Below are positions 5,879-8,774 of a DNA stretch of 8,774 bases, piece by piece. This DNA comes from Campylobacterota bacterium. Lineage in GTDB: Bacteria > Campylobacterota > Campylobacteria > Campylobacterales > Sulfurovaceae. The notes under the pieces were generated by a model, which had not been told where the DNA came from, made no database searches, and saw only the letters and a list, made by a program, of their open reading frames with translations. Both the position numbers and the translations under genes were made by a program. The DNA is taken from NCBI GenBank assembly GCA_011330645.1, contig DRQB01000224.1, positions 1 to 8,774 on the forward strand, given 5' to 3'. Positions within the stretch are counted from its first letter, which is position 1; each line of letters begins with the position of its first letter.

Positions 5879-6220
5879 TTACACAATCCATAGTAGAGCA
5901 CATAAAAAATAAATCAATGCTACTAGATAAATTGTATTTTTATATACTATATGCATACCAAGGAGTGGTTTTCCATCTACAAATATACCTAACTGCACAG
6001 CCGTAATAAGCATACCAGCAATAATAAAAGAGAATAAAGAAACCAACACTAACATATACAACCCCATATGGTTAATAGCATATGCAAAAGTCAATAAGGC
6101 CACTATAAAAACCAAAATATGTTGCATTTTCCAAAAGAGATTTAGTTTCTCTTCTTTTTTATGCACACGTGCAATTTTAAAATAGATAAAAATTAATTGT
6201 ATGATTATATAGGTTAGCAT
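5879..6220 (-). CDS. Small four-helix membrane protein of unknown function
   Basis: I do not recognise a named family. The 113-residue product has hydrophobic segments at about residues 2-16, 33-50, 54-75 and 94-112. A basic, charged loop (KIARVHKKEEKLN, 15-27) lies between the first two and should face the cytosol. His51 and Met52 between helices 2 and 3 and a VDGKP turn (81-85) are the only notable polar features, and no metal or haem motif stands out. Its ATG directly abuts the TAG stop of the upstream UPF0251 gene (TAGATG), so translation is likely coupled. The ribosome binding site is a weak AAAAGAG. As the second gene of the operon, between a regulator and an Fe-S scaffold, it may be a sensor partner or a transporter, but nothing in the sequence decides this. 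Confidence 0.75.
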   Translation of the reverse strand: MLTYIIIQLIFIYFKIARVHKKEEKLNLFWKMQHILVFIVALLTFAYAINHMGLYMLVLVSLFSFIIAGMLITAVQLGIFVDGKPLLGMHIVYKNTIYLVALIYFLCALLWIV

Positions 6221-6826
6221 CTACTCTTTTCCCTTACTTTTTGTACCCAATGCAAGCATATCCTTTTGCGAAAATACCTTTTTACTTTGTGCATAAATAC
6301 CCTTAGAAAGTAATGCACTCCTAAATCCTGTACCTATACTTGTAGCAATAAAAAAATTTACTTTATATTTATTGCATAATACAGGCAGTACTTGCCCTGG
6401 TCGTTTGTTTTCCACAAAAACAGGATTTTCCATCACTTGTTTATCGATAATTTCATTTTGGTGTATACGGTATATCATTAAAAATGGTGCGTCAGGGTTA
6501 CCAAGTTCCAAGAGATGTTCCTGCATACTTGCCAGCATCACAGTATACTCATCTTTTTCATCTTCTATCTCTAGGTTCGCACCTGTAATGAGCATCATAC
6601 TCACTTTCTCTCTAGCATTTTTAATAATACGAGCAAAAGTTGTACGTGAAACTTCCATTTGAATGGCAGCATCTGCCTGATAGAGCCCTTGATTGTCCAT
6701 AAGATACAATGCTTCCATCTCTTCATGCAATAGATAGATAGTATCTTCACTTGGACAACTTAGCGACCCAAATGAGGTACACATTGGTTTAAATTGTAGT
6801 TTTCGTTTTAATTTATCACGTCCCAT
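6221..6826 (-). CDS. UPF0251 (DUF134) helix-turn-helix protein fused to a NifX-like domain; probable regulator
   Basis: The N-terminal half matches UPF0251: MGRDKLKRK, FKP, then LHEEMEALYLMDNQGLYQADAA and the helix-turn-helix MEVSRTTFARIIKNAREKV, which resembles sigma region 4. The C-terminal half (about residues 90-190) resembles the dinitrogenase iron-molybdenum cofactor (NifX/NifB C-terminal) domain: IIDKQVMENPVFVEN, RPGQVLPVLCNKYKVNFFIATSIGTG and LLSKGIYAQ. Such domains bind metal or Fe-S cofactors. I chose the ATG at 6826 (201 residues) because family members begin near this motif; the ATG at 6841 would add MLLFL. Neither start has a visible ribosome binding site. Cys16 and Cys24 lie in the segment before the helix-turn-helix, and Cys151 in the NifX-like half. 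It is divergent from the cyd operon and heads an operon with a membrane protein, Nfu and a flavoprotein. A DNA-binding regulator is likely; its ligand is unknown. Confidence 0.82.
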   Translation of the reverse strand: MGRDKLKRKLQFKPMCTSFGSLSCPSEDTIYLLHEEMEALYLMDNQGLYQADAAIQMEVSRTTFARIIKNAREKVSMMLITGANLEIEDEKDEYTVMLASMQEHLLELGNPDAPFLMIYRIHQNEIIDKQVMENPVFVENKRPGQVLPVLCNKYKVNFFIATSIGTGFRSALLSKGIYAQSKKVFSQKDMLALGTKSKGKE

Positions 6827-6842
6827 AAGAAATAATAGCATA

Positions 6843-6848
6843 TTTTAT
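6843..6848 (-). promoter_or_regulatory. Possible -10 element for the UPF0251 operon
   Basis: The minus strand reads TTTAGATAAAATATG. With TAAAAT as the -10, transcription would start near 6836, downstream of the first ATG (6841) and about ten bases before the ATG at 6826. This favours the shorter protein and a near-leaderless mRNA. Other AT-rich boxes nearby are possible, so the call is weak. Confidence 0.3.
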
Positions 6849-6856
6849 CTAAATAC

Positions 6857-6885
6857 TTGACATATGACCAAAATAGTAGTATATT
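6857..6885 (+). promoter_or_regulatory. Sigma-70 promoter of the DUF4492-cydAB operon
   Basis: TTGACA (6857-6862) is separated by exactly 17 bases from TATATT (6880-6885). A consensus -35 is unusual among the promoters in this window. Initiation near 6892 gives a leader of about 37 nt, with AAAGGA at 6917-6922 placed six bases before the ATG at 6929. The first 24-bp repeat lies across this promoter. Confidence 0.6.
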
Positions 6886-6912
6886 TCCGACATATGTTCA
6901 AAATAATAGTAT
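6859..6912 (+). repeat. Two 24-bp direct repeats, candidate operators of the cyd/UPF0251 control region
   Basis: Copies at 6859-6882 and 6889-6912 agree at 21 of 24 bases, with a 30-bp period and a six-base gap. Each starts with GACATATG, contains CAAAATA and ends in TAGTAT. The second copy holds the perfect palindrome ACATATGT. Three helical turns of spacing would place bound proteins on about the same face. The first copy covers the spacer and part of the -10 element of the cyd promoter; the second covers the probable transcription start. Binding should therefore repress cyd. The UPF0251 protein encoded next door is the natural candidate, by inference. Confidence 0.7.
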
Positions 6913-6928
6913 CAATAAAGGATACATA

Positions 6929-7144
6929 ATGAAATATATTCACACTATTTATGCATTTTATACTGAAGGATTTAAAAGTATGCGACTAGGAAAAAAGCTC
7001 TGGCTTCTCATCGCAATAAAACTTTTTATTCTTTTTGCTGTGATGAAATGGCTTTTCTTTCCCAATTTTCTGGAAACACATTTTCAAAATGATACACAAC
7101 GAAGTCATTACATTTTAGAACAATTAACAAAAAAGGAACACTAA
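6929..7144 (+). CDS. DUF4492 small membrane protein upstream of cydA
   Basis: This 71-residue protein has one clear membrane helix (about 24-44). It is preceded by YAFYTEGFKSMRLGKKLW (8-25) and followed by FFPNFLE (43-49) and a polar tail. The pattern FYxxGF...LGxxLW...FFPNFL agrees with my memory of DUF4492, small proteins encoded directly before cydA in Bacteroidetes and Campylobacterota. The start is the ATG at 6929, with AAAGGA six bases upstream; an in-frame TTG at 6857 would lie within the promoter. Its TAA directly abuts the cydA ATG, so translation is tightly coupled. The size, single helix and position suggest an accessory subunit or assembly factor of cytochrome bd, in the manner of CydX, but it does not resemble CydX in sequence and no function is proven to my knowledge. 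Confidence 0.85.
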   Translation: MKYIHTIYAFYTEGFKSMRLGKKLWLLIAIKLFILFAVMKWLFFPNFLETHFQNDTQRSHYILEQLTKKEH

Positions 7145-8677
7145 ATGGAACATACCGATTTATTGATAGACTGGTCACGTGCACAATTTGCTTTGACTGC
7201 TCTGTATCATTGGCTTTTTGTACCGCTCACATTAGGCTTAACCTTTATCATCGCTATCATGGAAACTATCTATGTCAAAACTGGTGATATTTGGTGGAAA
7301 AAAACCACACAATTTTGGATGACACTCCTTGCTATTAACTTTGCTATAGGTTTAGCGACAGGGATTATCATGGAATTTGAATTTGGTACCAACTGGTCAA
7401 ACTACTCATGGATAGTAGGTGACATCTTTGGCGCCCCGCTTGCCATAGAAGGTCTCATGGCATTTTTTATGGAATCTACCTTCTTTGCCGTAATGTTTTT
7501 TGGTTGGGATAAAGTAAGCAAAAGAATGCACCTACTCTCTACATGGCTTGTGGCTATTGGTTCTAACCTCTCTGCCTTATGGATACTCATTGCAAATGGT
7601 TGGATGCAACACCCTGTGGGAATGCATTTCAATCCCGATACCGCACGCAATGAAATGGAAAATTTTGCAGAAGTCATTTTTAACCCTAATGCCGTGAGTA
7701 AATTTCTACATACCGTAAGTAGTGGGTATGTCTTGGCATCATTGTTTGTTATAGGTATCAGTGCATGGTATCTGCTTAAAAAACGTGACGTGATGTTTGC
7801 CAAACGCAGTATGATTGTGGCAGCCTCTTTTGGGCTGATTACCTCACTTTTTCTACTCAACTCAGGGGATGAGTCAGCTTTCCAAGTAGCACAGCAACAA
7901 CCCATGAAACTCGCTGCTATGGAAGGTTTATACAAAGGGGAATCAAGAGCAGGGATTATCGCTATTGGACTGCTTAACAATGAAAAAAATATTGGTGATG
8001 ACAAAGATGCTTTTGATTTTAAAGTAGAAATCCCTAATGCCCTTTCCTTTTTAGGGTATCACTCCTTATCTGCTTTTGTCCCAGGAATAGAAGATATGCT
8101 TTATGGGAATAAAGAACATCATATTATGTCTGTAAAAGAGAAAATGGCACAAGGAAAATTGGCTGTTTCTGCACTGAAAAGCTACAAAGATTCTAAAAGA
8201 GAAGGAAATCAAGAAAAAGCACAACAAGCCCTAAAAGTCTTTGAGAAAAACCAACCCTACATGGGCTATGGATATTTGAAAAAACCTGAAGATGCTGTAC
8301 CCAACGTGGCACTCTCTTTTTACAGTTTTCATACTATGGTTGGCTTAGGTACCTGGTTTTTACTCTTGTTTATTGTCGTACTTTACTTTGCAATGATTAA
8401 TGAGATTGAACATAAAAAATGGGTACTGCGTGCTGCACTTTTTACTATCCCTTTAGGATATGTTGCACAAGAAGCAGGATGGATAGTCGCTGAAGCAGGA
8501 CGTCAACCTTGGGCGATACAAGATCTGCTACCTGTAGGGATGGCAGCTTCTAATGTTGCTTCAACGTCTGTCATGATTACCTTTTGGCTCTTTGCCATAC
8601 TCTTTACAGGACTGCTTATCGCTGAAGTAAAAATCATGCTTAAACAAATTAAAATTGGACCAGAGGGGAAACATTAA
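7145..8677 (+). CDS. cydA: Cytochrome bd quinol oxidase subunit I (CydA)
   Basis: CydA carries the three haems and the quinol site of cytochrome bd, the inner-membrane oxidase that reduces O2 to water with very high affinity. At 510 residues it is close to the E. coli subunit (522). Key residues are visible: His22 in LYHWLFVPLTLG (matching E. coli His19), Glu102 and Glu110 in IEGLMAFFMEST (the Glu99/Glu107 pair), His189 in FLHTVSSGY (haem b558 ligand), Lys255 and Glu260 in QQPMKLAAMEGLY (quinol-binding start of the Q-loop), Met398 in FHTMVGLG (b558 ligand) and VAEAGRQPWAI (448-458) with Glu450. The spacing of 209 residues from His189 to Met398 is close to that in E. coli (207), which indicates the long Q-loop type. 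AAAAGGA stands seven bases upstream. The gene is coupled to DUF4492 in front and cydB behind. Confidence 0.97.
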   Translation: MEHTDLLIDWSRAQFALTALYHWLFVPLTLGLTFIIAIMETIYVKTGDIWWKKTTQFWMTLLAINFAIGLATGIIMEFEFGTNWSNYSWIVGDIFGAPLAIEGLMAFFMESTFFAVMFFGWDKVSKRMHLLSTWLVAIGSNLSALWILIANGWMQHPVGMHFNPDTARNEMENFAEVIFNPNAVSKFLHTVSSGYVLASLFVIGISAWYLLKKRDVMFAKRSMIVAASFGLITSLFLLNSGDESAFQVAQQQPMKLAAMEGLYKGESRAGIIAIGLLNNEKNIGDDKDAFDFKVEIPNALSFLGYHSLSAFVPGIEDMLYGNKEHHIMSVKEKMAQGKLAVSALKSYKDSKREGNQEKAQQALKVFEKNQPYMGYGYLKKPEDAVPNVALSFYSFHTMVGLGTWFLLLFIVVLYFAMINEIEHKKWVLRAALFTIPLGYVAQEAGWIVAEAGRQPWAIQDLLPVGMAASNVASTSVMITFWLFAILFTGLLIAEVKIMLKQIKIGPEGKH

Positions 8678-8678
8678 C

Positions 8679-8774
8679 ATGTTAGATTCTATCTCATTGT
8701 TGACACTACAAACATATTGGTGGCTTATCGTAAGTCTGTTAGGTGCACTGTTTGTCTTTATGACTTTTGTACAA
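8679..8774 (+). CDS. cydB: Cytochrome bd quinol oxidase subunit II (CydB), 5' part only
   Basis: Thirty-two codons are visible before the window ends. The reading contains LQTYWWLIVSLLGALFVFM, the usual first membrane helix of CydB with its YWW motif, followed by TFVQ. CydB is the structural partner of CydA in the bd oxidase. The ATG lies one base after the cydA stop, and GAGGGG about ten bases upstream, within the cydA end, serves as ribosome binding site. Position and motif leave little doubt about identity. Confidence 0.93.
   Translation, partial: MLDSISLLTLQTYWWLIVSLLGALFVFMTFVQ

Noticed and set aside
6859..6912. CRISPR array
   Set aside because: Only two imperfect repeats with a six-base gap and no spacers of normal length; they sit on a promoter and look like operators.
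6857..6928. TTG-initiated N-terminal extension of the DUF4492 protein
   Set aside because: The extension would begin in the -35 element, upstream of the probable transcription start, and translates the operator repeats. The ATG at 6929 has a well-placed AAAGGA and matches the family start.
7402..8004. 200-codon minus-strand frame inside cydA
   Set aside because: It lies wholly within the well-supported cydA gene, lacks a ribosome binding site and shows no recognisable motif.

Overview
The window is AT-rich bacterial DNA. Compact operons, AAGGA-type ribosome binding sites, TATAAT boxes without clear -35 elements and the gene content point to Campylobacterota (the former Epsilonproteobacteria). 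The neighbourhood of rsmE, rpmE and rsmI resembles, from memory, that of Campylobacter and Helicobacter. A lineage such as Sulfurovum or Sulfurimonas would fit, but I cannot fix the genus from the sequence alone.

Left part (1-2153, all minus strand): a four-helix membrane protein of unknown function overlaps rsmE (16S rRNA m3U1498 methyltransferase). Then come rpmE (zinc-type ribosomal protein L31, with its own TATAAT promoter and a leader of about 115 nt) and the first 219 codons of rsmI (16S rRNA C1402 2'-O-methyltransferase), cut by the window edge. This is a ribosome assembly and modification block.

Middle (2154-4883): moeA (molybdenum insertase) is on the plus strand, transcribed divergently from the membrane protein gene across 84 bp that hold back-to-back promoters. 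It converges on a gene for a lipid-anchored cytochrome c whose haem domain sits at the end of a stalk of about 110 residues. The stalk is rich in Ala, Lys and Glu and has an 11-residue period. queD (6-carboxytetrahydropterin synthase, preQ0/queuosine pathway) follows, also on the minus strand.

Right part (4884-8774): two divergent operons share a control region of about 100 bp. Leftward run a UPF0251 (DUF134) helix-turn-helix protein fused to a NifX-like cofactor-binding domain, a small four-helix membrane protein, a Nfu-type Fe-S scaffold with an acidic tail, and a flavin reductase-like FMN protein. Rightward run a 71-residue single-helix DUF4492 protein, cydA and the start of cydB, which encode the cytochrome bd quinol oxidase. 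The shared region holds two near-identical 24-bp direct repeats, 30 bp apart, lying over a TTGACA-17-TATATT promoter for the cyd operon. My main hypothesis is that the UPF0251-NifX protein binds these repeats and ties bd oxidase expression to Fe-S, metal or redox state, together with the Nfu and flavoprotein genes of its own operon. The layout and the repeats are visible in the sequence; the regulatory link is inference. No RNA genes, insertion sequences or CRISPR arrays are visible. No gene-free stretch exceeds 150 bases.
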